Positions 17,022 to 26,297 are shown, counted from the stretch's first letter. The stretch is DNA of 64,000 nucleotides from Azophilus sp965199705 (GCA_965199705.1 OZ241359.1:1860001-1924000); one strand, 5' to 3'. Numbers and translations: made by a program. Notes: generated from the sequence alone by a model not told the origin.

Positions 17022-18220
17022 GTGGCGATCCTGATCCGGGCGCGCACGCCGTCTTCAACCTGCTCAGCGGACACGGTTTCTGCGTCCAGGCCACGGTTGG
17101 CCAGCGCCTCGCGCATCTGCTCCACTTCATCGTAGCCACGCACCAGGAGACTGGCATGGCACTCTCCGCGGGCCAGGCTGTAATCGATCCCAAGCAGTCG
17201 GGTTCCAGGCTGGACCACCGCTGCCAGGTGGCCGAGAAATCCTGTCAGGCTCAAGCGTTCGGAGACGCTCTGCCCCGGCAGTTTCTGAGCCAGACGACGG
17301 CGCACGTTCTGGGCGCTGGCGCCGACTTCGTTTGGAAAGAGCGCCTGATAACTGGTGAGAACCGAGTCTTCCAGGATCTTGGCCTGACGCCCGGACCACC
17401 AGCCCTCAACAGCCTCGTTGAGCACCGCTGCCAGGCCCCAGACCAGGGCCAGGCTGGCCGCCAGACGCCAGGCTCGCCAGTTGCCCTGGCGCTTCTGAGT
17501 CGAACGAAAGGCGCCCTGCAACAGATTGATCGCATCCTCGCGCGGTGGCCAGCAGCCGGCCAGATAACTCAGCTCATCGCCGGTTGACGCCTCGCTCGGC
17601 GTTACCTGGATACTGCTGAGCTGTGCGGCTTCCAGGTCGGTCAAATGACCATGCAGTACCTGCACGGCTTCGGTGGATAGTGTCGGCAGCACATGCGCCA
17701 GGTTGGCGCGCTCGACCGAGGCAACCTCAGTGCCTGTCCGAAGCAGAGCGCGGCTGCTTGTCAGCAACAACTGACTGGTGTCCGCCGCCTCCGGCAGCAA
17801 TTCCGATTCGGGCACGGCGCACCCCGGATTGATACCGAGGCTGGCCAGGTCATCAAGCCAGCCTGCCAGGCTCTCCCGGTCGATCACGCAGCAGCGGACC
17901 GGCATACCCGGCTTGATCGTTCCGGTGGCGATATGCAGCGTATCGATATCGCTGACGACATGCTCTTCCACCACATAGGGCAAGGCTTGCCGCATCTGTG
18001 TGCTTCTGCGCCCCGGCACAGTGCACGCCAATAGCAGCAGGTGGCAGTCCGGAACCAGCAGCGCCGATTGCGCGGCCTCATCATCTGCTTGCGCCCGCTC
18101 CCATGCAGCCGCCAGGGTCTCCCCGCCGCCACGCGCCTCAGTTTGGCCGGATAGCAGCAGCCAGGTCCAGTCGGGCGAATCGGGCAGGACTGGCGGGCGC
18201 ACAAGGAGAATGGACGGCAT
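17018..18220 (-). CDS. gspL: Type II secretion protein L
   Basis: 400 residues. The cytoplasmic actin-like domain (residues 1-240) includes ALPYVVEEHVVSDIDTLH, the conserved GspL patch that contacts the GspE ATPase. A single membrane helix lies near 270-290 (AWRLAASLALVWGLAAVL), followed by a periplasmic domain ending RGYDEVEQMREALANRGL. I begin at ATG 18220, 5 bases after the gspK stop, since MPSILLVRP matches the family start; the frame upstream overlaps gspK. The 3' end overlaps gspM by 4 bases. Confidence 0.87.
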   Translation of the reverse strand: MPSILLVRPPVLPDSPDWTWLLLSGQTEARGGGETLAAAWERAQADDEAAQSALLVPDCHLLLLACTVPGRRSTQMRQALPYVVEEHVVSDIDTLHIATGTIKPGMPVRCCVIDRESLAGWLDDLASLGINPGCAVPESELLPEAADTSQLLLTSSRALLRTGTEVASVERANLAHVLPTLSTEAVQVLHGHLTDLEAAQLSSIQVTPSEASTGDELSYLAGCWPPREDAINLLQGAFRSTQKRQGNWRAWRLAASLALVWGLAAVLNEAVEGWWSGRQAKILEDSVLTSYQALFPNEVGASAQNVRRRLAQKLPGQSVSERLSLTGFLGHLAAVVQPGTRLLGIDYSLARGECHASLLVRGYDEVEQMREALANRGLDAETVSAEQVEDGVRARIRIAT

Positions 18221-18225
18221 GTCGG

Positions 18226-19191
18226 TCAGCGCCCGGTGGCGTCCGGGTCCGGCTCGGCGCGGGCCTGGAACTGACGGCTGAAATCTCGGGAGATCAATGC
18301 TATAGAGCCGATTTCTGGATCCCGATGAAGGCGCGATGTTAGCACAAAAGTGGCCGCACCCATCCGTACCTCTGTCTGCACCTCGAAGTAGGCGCTTGAA
18401 ACCGAAAGCCACTCCGCTTGCGGCCCGGCTTCCGGAAACTCGCGCAGAAATTCCACCACCTCGGCGTAGTTTCGCACACCCTCGGCGAGCGTCTGCAGTC
18501 TGGCTTCCACGACGTCTGGCATCAGCGCCGCCAGAACCAGGGGTGTTGCGGTATTGACGTTGATGGTGAATGTCGCCTCCGGCACGACGCAGGCATGAGG
18601 CGCGAGCCGGGCATACTGCTCGGCTGTCAGTCCGCGCAACAGGCGCAATTCGGAGGCGTGCGCCAGCGGCCGGTTTGCGGCTCGATAGGCGGGCGCTGCG
18701 AGCAGGTAGTCACTGTCTTCAGCACCCTCCGCCAGCCGAACGTGGTCGCTGTCCAGCCAGTCCTTGAGGCGCGCGCCGATGCTGGTCGGTAGCTCCAGGC
18801 GCGCCAACAGGGAGCTCAGCTGGTCGAGTGCCTGATCGCCCGCCCCCTGCACTGCCAGTGCGTTGAGATTGAAACAACCGTTCAGATCGCGAACCTGCAC
18901 CCTGATCCAGCCTTGCCCGTCAAGTTCAAGCGGTGGCGTGGCTGTTGCCCAGGTTTCGGTCAGTGTGTCCCGGCCCTGCCCGGTTTCGTGGAAATCCTGA
19001 TACAGCACCTGGCGCGCCAGGACCTCGCCACCGAGCGCATAGGCCACCAACTGATCGCGCCCGGCAGCGTTCTGGCTGGCCGCCAGATTCAGGCTGTGGC
19101 GCGCAGACAGACGATAGACAACGGCGGTCAGCAGCACCACCACCAACAGCACGCTGACCAGCACCACGCCTCGGTTGCGGCGGCGTATCAC
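18226..19191 (-). CDS. gspK: Type II secretion minor pseudopilin K
   Basis: 321 residues. The type III signal RRRNRG is followed by VVLVSVLLVVVLLTAVVYRL; as is normal for GspK the Glu at +5 is absent. The large alpha-domain contains FNLNAL and VNTATPLVLAALMPDV (the NVNTA motif of GspK) and a helix-hairpin-helix-like segment. GspK caps the pseudopilus tip with GspI and GspJ. It overlaps gspJ by 4 bases. Confidence 0.9.
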   Translation of the reverse strand: MIRRRNRGVVLVSVLLVVVLLTAVVYRLSARHSLNLAASQNAAGRDQLVAYALGGEVLARQVLYQDFHETGQGRDTLTETWATATPPLELDGQGWIRVQVRDLNGCFNLNALAVQGAGDQALDQLSSLLARLELPTSIGARLKDWLDSDHVRLAEGAEDSDYLLAAPAYRAANRPLAHASELRLLRGLTAEQYARLAPHACVVPEATFTINVNTATPLVLAALMPDVVEARLQTLAEGVRNYAEVVEFLREFPEAGPQAEWLSVSSAYFEVQTEVRMGAATFVLTSRLHRDPEIGSIALISRDFSRQFQARAEPDPDATGR

Positions 19192-19904
19192 TGCGGCGGT
19201 ACGGGCCAGATACGCTCTAGTACGCCAAACGGCGAACAGTCGAGGCGCAGGATGATGCCTGCCAGAGGCGGGTTGGTTTCGGCGTCTTCGGCAGTGGGCC
19301 AGAAGGCGTGTTCATCGCCGTTGGCGTCAAGCGCCAGGAACTCTGCCTGGGTCACCGCCTCCAGCAGCGTCTGTTCGAGCGCCTCGGAATCCTCCGCGCG
19401 ATCCAGAACTGGCCACCAGAAGCGTTGCAGCGCTTCGTCCTGCAGGCGATAACCCACACGCTGCAACTCGGCTCTCGGCGCGACAAGCGGATTTCGCCAA
19501 CCGGTGCGGGTAAAGACAATGGCGCCGTCCGCGCCGATCTGCACAGAAGGCATCGGATCGCCCAGGCCATCGCGCACTGGCCGGTCGATGGCCTGCATCA
19601 GGTCACGCTGCAGGATGGTCATGGCTCGGTGAATCTCGGCCAGCCGATCAGTCCGGGCGCTCAGCGTTTCCTGATTGTGCAAGGTGCGTGACAGTAGCTC
19701 GTGAGATACCAGACCGAGCACGGAGAAGATGGCCAGCACCACCAGTATCTCGATCAGCGTAAAGCCGCAGCAGCCCGGCCCCGGCCCCGGCCCCGGACCC
19801 GGACCTTGATCTGTCGCCGGCGGCCGCGGCCAGCGCGACAGGCTATTGCAGCAGCGCTTCAAAAGATCAGGCTCCGGCGCCGGCGCCCAGGCGATCCGCC
19901 ACAC
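19188..19904 (-). CDS. gspJ: Type II secretion minor pseudopilin J, with long Gly-Pro leader
   Basis: 238 residues. The prepilin cleavage site is CCG/FTLIEILVVLAIFSVLG, after an unusually long leader of 47 residues that includes five consecutive Gly-Pro pairs. GspJ leaders are normally under about 15 residues. The mature part has LQRDLMQAIDRPVRD, typical of GspJ. GTG 19904 lies 2 bases after the gspI stop, which supports this start, but an undetected later start cannot be excluded. The repeat DNA (tandem CCCCGG units, about 19775-19805) could have grown by slippage. Confidence 0.85.
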   Translation of the reverse strand: MWRIAWAPAPEPDLLKRCCNSLSRWPRPPATDQGPGPGPGPGPGCCGFTLIEILVVLAIFSVLGLVSHELLSRTLHNQETLSARTDRLAEIHRAMTILQRDLMQAIDRPVRDGLGDPMPSVQIGADGAIVFTRTGWRNPLVAPRAELQRVGYRLQDEALQRFWWPVLDRAEDSEALEQTLLEAVTQAEFLALDANGDEHAFWPTAEDAETNPPLAGIILRLDCSPFGVLERIWPVPPQ

Positions 19905-19906
19905 GA

Positions 19907-20293
19907 TCAGTGCCTGCCCAGAAAGCCGACCTGACGGGCGAAGGGGCCGGTCGGCCGGTCATCGACGAGCTCGTACGCTTGCAGTTCAACCCGATAAAGA
20001 AGCGGATACTCCGTCGTCGAGATGGATTCCTGCAAACGCCAGCGGCGTCCGCCCAGAATGACTGTTGTCGTCGCCTCCCCCACGCTTGGCGGACCCGGGT
20101 TGTGGTGGCGACTCAACTGCATTCGCACCCAGTGGTTCTCCACCACCCAATGCGCCAGGGCGCTACGCTCCAGCGCAGCCGTCTGCAAGGCCACGCGGCC
20201 AGTCGAGGCTGCGAGCGCCGCGCCGGCTACCGCCAGGACGATCAACGCAATCAACACCTCGATGAGGGTGAATCCGCGTAGCAGACGGTTCAT
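19907..20293 (-). CDS. gspI: Type II secretion minor pseudopilin I
   Basis: 128 residues. The short leader MNRLLRG precedes FTLIEVLIALIVLAVAGAAL, with Glu at +5. The conserved NHWVRMQLSR region (ENHWV here) follows, then a compact beta domain. GspI nucleates the pseudopilus tip. Its ATG overlaps the gspH stop by 4 bases. Confidence 0.9.
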   Translation of the reverse strand: MNRLLRGFTLIEVLIALIVLAVAGAALAASTGRVALQTAALERSALAHWVVENHWVRMQLSRHHNPGPPSVGEATTTVILGGRRWRLQESISTTEYPLLYRVELQAYELVDDRPTGPFARQVGFLGRH

Positions 20294-20832
20294 TCCGACC
20301 GCTTCAGCTCAACGGGTGAGAAACCATCCGCCGCCAGAACCCACGAACGGCTCGAGAAGACTGGCTGCACCTCCCACTCGAAGGGCGTGGTTTCGCCGCT
20401 TGACAACAACAGGATATCCGGCAGCGATTCAACGTTTTCGGCAATCGCCGTGGCGTCGAGCCCTTCCACCCTGAGCTCGAACCGAATCCTCGGATTGGCT
20501 GGCTCGGGCGTGAAAGGTCCGCGTATCTGCGGTGTCCATTTGGCCAGCTCCGGATCAAATTCCACGAACTGCCAACTGTCCTCGGTGACTCGCACACCCC
20601 ACTCGCGGTTGCGCTGGATGGCATTCTCGCGCGCGAATGCGAGGCGTGTCTGCAACCGCTCCGCCGTGCCGTGCAAGCGCTGTTCTTCATCCGCGCCCGC
20701 AAAATTGCCGAGCATCAGGCCTGCAAGAATGGCGATGATTGTCGCCACGACCAGCAGCTCGATCAGGGTAAAGCCAGACCGGCGCGAGTTTGGGCCCTGA
20801 AACATCCGGGCGGGCGAGTTGGCAGACGCCAA
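20290..20832 (-). CDS. gspH: Type II secretion minor pseudopilin H
   Basis: 180 residues. Leader ending RRSG, then FTLIELLVVATIIAILAGLM, then RLQTRLAFARENAIQRNREWGV, the GspH/FimT helix. The C-terminal beta-sandwich is less conserved. It directly abuts the gspG stop and overlaps gspI by 4 bases. Confidence 0.88.
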   Translation of the reverse strand: MASANSPARMFQGPNSRRSGFTLIELLVVATIIAILAGLMLGNFAGADEEQRLHGTAERLQTRLAFARENAIQRNREWGVRVTEDSWQFVEFDPELAKWTPQIRGPFTPEPANPRIRFELRVEGLDATAIAENVESLPDILLLSSGETTPFEWEVQPVFSSRSWVLAADGFSPVELKRSE

Positions 20833-21294
20833 TCAGAGGTCGGCAAGACGGATGTCGGCATTCACGCCCTCGCCTCCCTCAGCGCCGTCGGCGCCAAGGC
20901 AGAAGAGGCTGAAGTTGGCGTCGGCGCGCTCATAGACATAGGGGTTGCCCCAGGGGTCTGCGGACAACTTCTTGAGATAGCCATCCGGATTCCAGTTCCT
21001 GGCCTCCGGGAAGCCGGAAGGCGCCTCTACCAGCGCCATGAGCCCCTGCTCGGTGGAGGGATAGCTGAAGTTGTCCAGACGGTACATTTCCAGCGCATTG
21101 GCCAGGCCGCGCAGGTCCGCCTGCGCGGCGGTGATGCGCGCCTGGTCAGGCCGGGAAAGTAGATTGGGCACGATCACCGCCCCGAGAATGCCAATGATGA
21201 CTACCACCACCAGAATTTCAATCAGGCTGAAGCCAGCGGCCGGGCGCCGTATCCCGACTGGCTGGCCATGACAGGCGTGTATCCGACTACTCAT
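20833..21294 (-). CDS. gspG: Type II secretion major pseudopilin G
   Basis: 153 residues. After a 22-residue leader the mature protein begins FSLIEILVVVVIIGILGAVI. DLRGLANALEMYRLDNFSYPSTEQGL is the GspG family core (two segments), and DPWGNPYVY with the acidic GEGVNADI end gives the calcium-site region. It is the main subunit of the pseudopilus. A 41-base gap separates it from gspF. Confidence 0.92.
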   Translation of the reverse strand: MSSRIHACHGQPVGIRRPAAGFSLIEILVVVVIIGILGAVIVPNLLSRPDQARITAAQADLRGLANALEMYRLDNFSYPSTEQGLMALVEAPSGFPEARNWNPDGYLKKLSADPWGNPYVYERADANFSLFCLGADGAEGGEGVNADIRLADL

Positions 21295-21335
21295 CTCGCT
21301 GTCCTGCTGTCTGCCGTTGATACGGATGCAGAAGT

Positions 21336-22598
21336 TTACACAAGCTCGTTCATGCTCAGAATCGGCAGCAGCAAGGCAATCACGATAAACAGCACCATAC
21401 CGCCCATCAACAGTAACATGGCCGGTTGAAACAGCGCTACCAGGGTTGCGGCCAAGCGTTCGAGTTCCGCCTGCTGATGCCCGGCCACCCGGTCCAGCAT
21501 GGATTCGAGTGTCCCGGAAACCTCACCGCTGGCTACCATATGCAGCAGCATGGGCGGAAAGTAGCCGGCGGCTTCCAGGGCGTCACGCAGGCTGCTGCCT
21601 TCCCGCACCCGTTGCGTCGCCTGGCGCAAACGCTCGCGCAACCAGCGGTTGGCGACGACTTCGCTGGCTATGTCCATCGCCTCCACCAGGGGCACGCCAC
21701 TGCCGTTGAGTATGCTCAGTGTGTTGGCATAGCGGGCGGCATGGCTGGCCCGGCTGATGCGGCGCAGCACTGGCAGGCGCAGCAGCAAGCGGTCTCTGGC
21801 CAGGCGCAGGCCGGGTTGGCGCAGCAGCAGCCGCCAGCCAAGGCCGAGCCCGGCGCCGCCCAGCAGCAGGGCCCACCAACCGCTTTGAACAAAGCCTGAA
21901 CTGGCGATCAGTATCCGGGTCGCCGGTGGCAGCTCGCGACCCATGTTGTCGAGCACTCGGACCATGTCCGGCACCACATAGACAAGCAGTCCGGCGACGA
22001 TTGCCACCGAGAGCGCAAACAGAATCAGGGGATAGAAGAGCGCCACCTGCACCTGACGCCAGGATTCGAACTGCCGCTCGCTGTAGTCCGCCAGGTTGTC
22101 AAGCACCCGGTCGAGATGCCCGGACTGTTCACCCGCCGCCACGGTTGATCTGTACAGGTCGTTGAAGCTGCGCGGATAATCCCCCAGACTGGCAGCCAGG
22201 GAGCGCCCTTCCAGCACGCGGCTGCGCACGCCCATCACAAGCAGGCGCACATGCGGTTTGTCGGATTGCTGGGCAATGGCGTCCAGCGCCTCTTCCACCG
22301 GCAGCCCGGCGCCGATCAGCGTAGCGAGCCGACGGGTGGCCAGGACCCGATCCAGAGCACTCAGATTGCGCTGAAAGCGGAACGGGCGCTGATTCGCCCC
22401 GGATGCCTGACGCGCGCTTCCGACCGACAGCGGCGCCAGGCCCTGATCCCGCAGCAGCTGCCGGATCTGGCGCACACTGTCAGCCTCCAGGACGCCCTTG
22501 CGCTGCCGCCCCCTGGCGTCCAGCGCTGTGTATTCAAACGCCGACACGAGATGATTTGCCGCCATCGCATCGCCCGCCCGGGCCAGCGCCCTGGCCAT
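21336..22598 (-). CDS. gspF: Type II secretion platform protein F
   Basis: 420 residues with two repeated GspF domains and three membrane helices. The N-terminus has FEYTALDARGRQRKGVLEAD. Domain 1 carries LPVEEALDAIAQQSDKPHVR; domain 2 carries NGSGVPLVEAMDIASEVVAN and VASGEVSGTLESMLDRVA. The C-terminal helix is MLLLMGGMVLFIVIALLLPI. ATG 22598 has AAGG 8 bases upstream; the in-frame ATG at 22562 would give the more usual short N-terminus. Confidence 0.91.
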   Translation of the reverse strand: MARALARAGDAMAANHLVSAFEYTALDARGRQRKGVLEADSVRQIRQLLRDQGLAPLSVGSARQASGANQRPFRFQRNLSALDRVLATRRLATLIGAGLPVEEALDAIAQQSDKPHVRLLVMGVRSRVLEGRSLAASLGDYPRSFNDLYRSTVAAGEQSGHLDRVLDNLADYSERQFESWRQVQVALFYPLILFALSVAIVAGLLVYVVPDMVRVLDNMGRELPPATRILIASSGFVQSGWWALLLGGAGLGLGWRLLLRQPGLRLARDRLLLRLPVLRRISRASHAARYANTLSILNGSGVPLVEAMDIASEVVANRWLRERLRQATQRVREGSSLRDALEAAGYFPPMLLHMVASGEVSGTLESMLDRVAGHQQAELERLAATLVALFQPAMLLLMGGMVLFIVIALLLPILSMNELV

Positions 22599-22637
22599 GG
22601 CAGATGCCTTGAATCACCGGTTTTTGGCCTTTCGACA

Positions 22638-24194
22638 TCAGGCTTCCCGGGTTGCGCGCAAGACTTCTGACGCCGAGGTGACGCCTGAGCATATCCTGGC
22701 CAGACCGTCGGCCTGAATGCTCGGCGCCTGGGTTCGGGCCTGGCGGGCCAGTACCTGCTCCGAAGCCCGGTCGTGAATCAGTTGCCGCATGGCCTCATCA
22801 ATGGTGACCAGTTCGTATATGCCAGTGCGGCCGCGATATCCGGTATGCCCACAGCGCTCGCAAGCGCCCGCTGCGTGGACGAGGGCGAGGCCCGCAGCCG
22901 GAACCTCCGTGGCCCCGAAAGAGTCGAGTTCCGCGCGCGTCATCTCGGACGGCTTTCGACAATCCGGGCAAAGTACCCGAACCAGTCGTTGCGCCAGACA
23001 ACCGATCAGACTGGAAGCCAGCAGAAAGGGCTCGATGCCCATGTCCATCAATCGGGTGACAGCCCCGACTGCGGTGTTGGTATGCAGGGTGGAAAGCACC
23101 AGGTGCCCGGTCAGGCTGGCCTGCACTGCTATTTCTGCCGTTTCCAGATCACGAATCTCGCCCACCATGACAACATCCGGGTCCTGGCGCAGCATGGCGC
23201 GCAAACCGCGCGCGAAGGTCATGTTCGCTTTCACATTGACCTGCGTCTGGCCGATGCCCGACAGGTTGTATTCAATCGGGTCCTCGATGGTGAGGATGTT
23301 GGTGGTTCGGGTCGAAAGTTCAGTCAGCGAGGCGTAGAGGGTGGTGGTCTTGCCGGAGCCGGTGGGACCCGTCACCAGCAAGATACCGTGCGGCCGATTG
23401 ACCAGCGCCCGAACCCGGCCGAGATCGACCTCCGACATGCCGAGTCGGGAGAGATTGAGGCGTCCAGCCTGCTTGTCGAGCAGACGCAGCACCACCCGTT
23501 CGCCGCTGCTTGACGGCAGGGTGGAAACGCGCACATCGACCTCCCGGCCACCGATGCGCAATCCCATGCGGCCATCCTGGGGGACCCGCTTCTCGGCGAT
23601 ATCGAGTTTCGCCATGACCTTGATGCGCGACACCAGCAAGGGCGCCAGCGGGCGCTTTGGGCGGACGATCTCGCGCATGACCCCGTCAATGCGAAAGCGA
23701 ACCACCAGCGCCTTTTCAAATGTTTCGATGTGAATGTCCGAGGCGTTTTCGCGGATGGCCTCGGAAAGCAAGGCATTGATCAGGCGAATGACCGGTGCAT
23801 TGTCCTCCTGTTCCAGCAGGTCTTCGGTTTCCGGCACGGCTTCGGCAAGGCTGGCAAGATCAAATTCATCGCCGAGATCCTCCACCATCTGTCGGGCCGC
23901 CGAAGCATCCTGGGCATAGGTCTGATTCAAAACCGCTTCAAACGCTTCCTCGGAGACAACGCCGAGTTTCAACGGGCGCTGCAAGAACCGCCGGATTTCT
24001 GCAAGCGCCGCCAGCGTCGGCGTCCCCTTGCACACCACTTCGCACTCGCCAGCCACGGTTTCCGCGCCGGTGACGACGGCGCCAAAGCGCCGGGCAAAGG
24101 AAAACGGCAAGAGCGCCATGCCGATTGCCGACGCTTGGGCTGGCGGGGATTGCGACTCGGCAACATCGCTCACGGGATGACGGCCTGAATGCAA
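22638..24194 (-). CDS. gspE: Type II secretion ATPase E
   Basis: 518 residues. N-terminal GspE-N domains (about 25-110), then the ATPase: Walker A GPTGSGKTTTLY, Asp box IEDPIEYNL, Walker B VVMVGEIRD and His box LSTLHTN. The zinc-binding tetracysteine is intact: CPDC and, 35 residues on, CERC followed by GHTGYRGRTGIYE. It drives pseudopilus assembly from the cytoplasm with GspL. It is first in the gsp operon and divergent from pyrB by 54 bases. Confidence 0.93.
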   Translation of the reverse strand: MHSGRHPVSDVAESQSPPAQASAIGMALLPFSFARRFGAVVTGAETVAGECEVVCKGTPTLAALAEIRRFLQRPLKLGVVSEEAFEAVLNQTYAQDASAARQMVEDLGDEFDLASLAEAVPETEDLLEQEDNAPVIRLINALLSEAIRENASDIHIETFEKALVVRFRIDGVMREIVRPKRPLAPLLVSRIKVMAKLDIAEKRVPQDGRMGLRIGGREVDVRVSTLPSSSGERVVLRLLDKQAGRLNLSRLGMSEVDLGRVRALVNRPHGILLVTGPTGSGKTTTLYASLTELSTRTTNILTIEDPIEYNLSGIGQTQVNVKANMTFARGLRAMLRQDPDVVMVGEIRDLETAEIAVQASLTGHLVLSTLHTNTAVGAVTRLMDMGIEPFLLASSLIGCLAQRLVRVLCPDCRKPSEMTRAELDSFGATEVPAAGLALVHAAGACERCGHTGYRGRTGIYELVTIDEAMRQLIHDRASEQVLARQARTQAPSIQADGLARICSGVTSASEVLRATREA

Positions 24195-24211
24195 GGAACA
24201 GAAGCATCATA

Positions 24212-24229
24212 GCAGGGTGAAAACCCTGC
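24212..24229. promoter_or_regulatory. Hairpin with GAAA tetraloop between gspE and pyrB
   Basis: GCAGGGT pairs perfectly with ACCCTGC around GAAA in the 54-base gap between two divergent starts, 20 bases before the pyrB ATG. It could act in the pyrB leader or the gspE leader. No T-run follows, so it is not a typical attenuator. Confidence 0.35.
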
Positions 24230-24248
24230 GCCATCAACCTGTGTCACA

Positions 24249-25307
24249 ATGCCCCGAATCAGGCTCGGCAGCATCGCGACATTGAATTTCACCGGCGCGC
24301 ACATTCTTTCCGTGGATCAATTCAGCCGGGCAGACATCGAGCAACTGTTTGCGGTTGCCGACGACCTGCGACCTTACGCCACACGCCAGCGGGTCACTCG
24401 GGTACTGCGCGGCGCCATCCTCTCCAACATGTTCTTCGAGCCATCCACTCGCACCCGCATTTCGTTTGGATCGGCGTTCAATCTGCTTGGCGGCGAGGTG
24501 CGCGAAACCACTGAGGTGAAAGCATCATCCCTGACCAAGGGGGAATCCCTGAAGGACACGGCCCGGGTCCTGTCAGGCTACAGCGACGTTATCGTCATGC
24601 GGCATCCGGCGGCTGGGTCGGTGGCCGAATTTGCCGAGGCAAGCCGGGCGCCGGTGATCAATGCCGGGGATGGCCACAATGAACATCCAAGCCAGGCCTT
24701 GCTGGACCTGTACACCATCAAGCAGGAGATGGCCGGACGGCAACGCCGCATGGACGGCTTGCGCATCGCCCTGATCGGCGACCTGCGCTACGGACGGGCG
24801 GTGCACTCACTGTGCAAGCTGCTCGCGCTCTATCGAGACATTCACTATCACCTGGTTTCGCCCGCGGGGTTGGAAACACCGCCGGAGATCGTCGATTTCC
24901 TGACTGCTCGGGGCCATCATGTCGAGGCCTACCACGCACTGGAGGCCGGGATTCACAACGTGGACATTCTCTATGTGACCCGCACTCAGGAAGAGCGGTT
25001 CCAGTCAAAGGCGGAAGCGGACCGTTACCGAGGGCTTTTTCGGCTGAATCAGGCGATCTACACCCAGCATTGCGAGCCAAACACCGTCATCATGCATCCC
25101 CTGCCCCGGGATTCACGCAGCGCCGCCCAGGAACTGGATGCGGACCTGGACGAAAACCCGAACCTTGCGATCTTCCGGCAGACCGACAACGGGGTGGTGG
25201 TGCGCATGGCCATCTTTGCGCTGGTGCTGGACGTTGCCGGCGCGGTGCACGACCACGCACAGCCGGTCACCTGGTTCACCGCCAAGCGCGCGCCGGACGC
25301 TCGTTAG
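24249..25307 (+). CDS. pyrB: Aspartate carbamoyltransferase
   Basis: 352 residues. The carbamoyl-phosphate motif is FFEPSTRTRISF at about 62-73. VIVMRHPAAGSV, NAGDGHNEHPSQALLDLYT and MHPLPRDSRS carry the aspartate- and phosphate-binding residues. It catalyses the committed step of pyrimidine synthesis. It is longer than the usual 300-310 residues, with an N-terminal extension and an inserted tail (DELDADLDENP-like). No pyrI or pyrC is adjacent. The stop TAG 25305-25307 is the first part of a dispersed repeat (see that entry), and the last residues may be altered by it. Confidence 0.92.
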   Translation: MPRIRLGSIATLNFTGAHILSVDQFSRADIEQLFAVADDLRPYATRQRVTRVLRGAILSNMFFEPSTRTRISFGSAFNLLGGEVRETTEVKASSLTKGESLKDTARVLSGYSDVIVMRHPAAGSVAEFAEASRAPVINAGDGHNEHPSQALLDLYTIKQEMAGRQRRMDGLRIALIGDLRYGRAVHSLCKLLALYRDIHYHLVSPAGLETPPEIVDFLTARGHHVEAYHALEAGIHNVDILYVTRTQEERFQSKAEADRYRGLFRLNQAIYTQHCEPNTVIMHPLPRDSRSAAQELDADLDENPNLAIFRQTDNGVVVRMAIFALVLDVAGAVHDHAQPVTWFTAKRAPDAR

Positions 25308-25348
25308 CCTGGATATTGCGCCACAGGCCGTGATGATCGCGCCGGATG
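25304..25348 (+). repeat. Solo copy of dispersed repeat at the pyrB stop
   Basis: TAGCCTGGATATTGCGCC followed by AGGCCGTGATGATCGCGCC closely matches the left end of the MITE-like element at 63515 and, inverted, the copy at 56471-56513. The pyrB stop codon lies inside it. No second inverted end is seen nearby. Confidence 0.7.
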
Positions 25349-25367
25349 TGGCGCCAGGAAGCGCGTC

Positions 25368-26297
25368 TCATAGCGCTGCTTCGAGCTCCGGCAAGGCCTT
25401 GAAGAGATCGGCCACCAGGCCATAGTCCGCTACCTGAAAGATGGGGGCATCCTCGTCCTTGTTGATGGCAACGATCACCTTGCTGTCTTTCATGCCCGCC
25501 AGATGCTGAATGGCGCCGGAGATGCCGACCGCGATGTAGAGTTCTGGCGCAACGATCTTGCCGGTCTGGCCCACCTGCATGTCATTGGGCACGAAGCCGG
25601 CGTCAACGGCTGCTCTGGAAGCGCCTATGGCGGCGCCAAGCTTGTCGGCAATGCCCTCCAGCAGACGGAAGTTGTCGCCGCTGCCCATGCCGCGGCCGCC
25701 GGAGATAATGACGCCCGCGGCAGTCAGCTCCGGGCGTTCCGAGGTGGCGATCTCGTCACGCAGAAACTCTGATTGTTCGGCGTCGTGCACGCTGGCAACA
25801 GATCGGATCTCGGCGTTGCCGCCCTCGGCGGGCGCCGGGTCAAAGGCCGTGCCACGCACGCTGATGACCTTGATCGGGTCTTCCGAGCGAACGGTGGCAA
25901 TGGCGTTTCCGGCATAGATCGGACGTTTGAAGGTGGCCTCGTCGAGAACCGCCGTGATGTCCGATATCTGGGCGACGTCCAGCAGCGCCGCTACGCGTGG
26001 CAGGAAGTTCTTGCCGGTGGTGGTATGGGCAGCGAGGATGTGACTGTAGTCCGACGCCAGTTCCACCACCAGCGGGGCCAGATTCTCGGCCAGTTGATGC
26101 GCATAAGCGGCATGATCGGCCAGCAGCGCCTGCCGGGCGCCCGCAAGGCGCGCGGCTTCCTCGGCTGCGCCAGCACAGCCCTGCCCCGCCACCAGCACGT
26201 CGAATTCCGCGCCCAGAGCCAGGGCTGCGGCAGCGACCACGCCGGTCACCGGCTTCAGGGCAGCCCCATCGTGTTCGGCAACAATCAAGGTGCTCAT
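25368..26297 (-). CDS. etfA: Electron transfer flavoprotein alpha subunit
   Basis: 309 residues. The C-terminal FAD domain holds the family signature GGRGMGSGDNF, then LEGIADKLGAAIGASRAAVD, VGQTGKIVAPELYIAVGISG and INKDEDAPIFQVADYGLVADL. It takes electrons from acyl-CoA dehydrogenases (one lies at 13687) to the quinone pool. Its start overlaps the etfB stop by 4 bases. Confidence 0.95.
   Translation of the reverse strand: MSTLIVAEHDGAALKPVTGVVAAAALALGAEFDVLVAGQGCAGAAEEAARLAGARQALLADHAAYAHQLAENLAPLVVELASDYSHILAAHTTTGKNFLPRVAALLDVAQISDITAVLDEATFKRPIYAGNAIATVRSEDPIKVISVRGTAFDPAPAEGGNAEIRSVASVHDAEQSEFLRDEIATSERPELTAAGVIISGGRGMGSGDNFRLLEGIADKLGAAIGASRAAVDAGFVPNDMQVGQTGKIVAPELYIAVGISGAIQHLAGMKDSKVIVAINKDEDAPIFQVADYGLVADLFKALPELEAAL

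Noticed and set aside
19773..19805. Tandem CCCCGG units as a possible CRISPR or satellite array
   Set aside because: No spacers; simple repeat within the gspJ coding frame, reported there.
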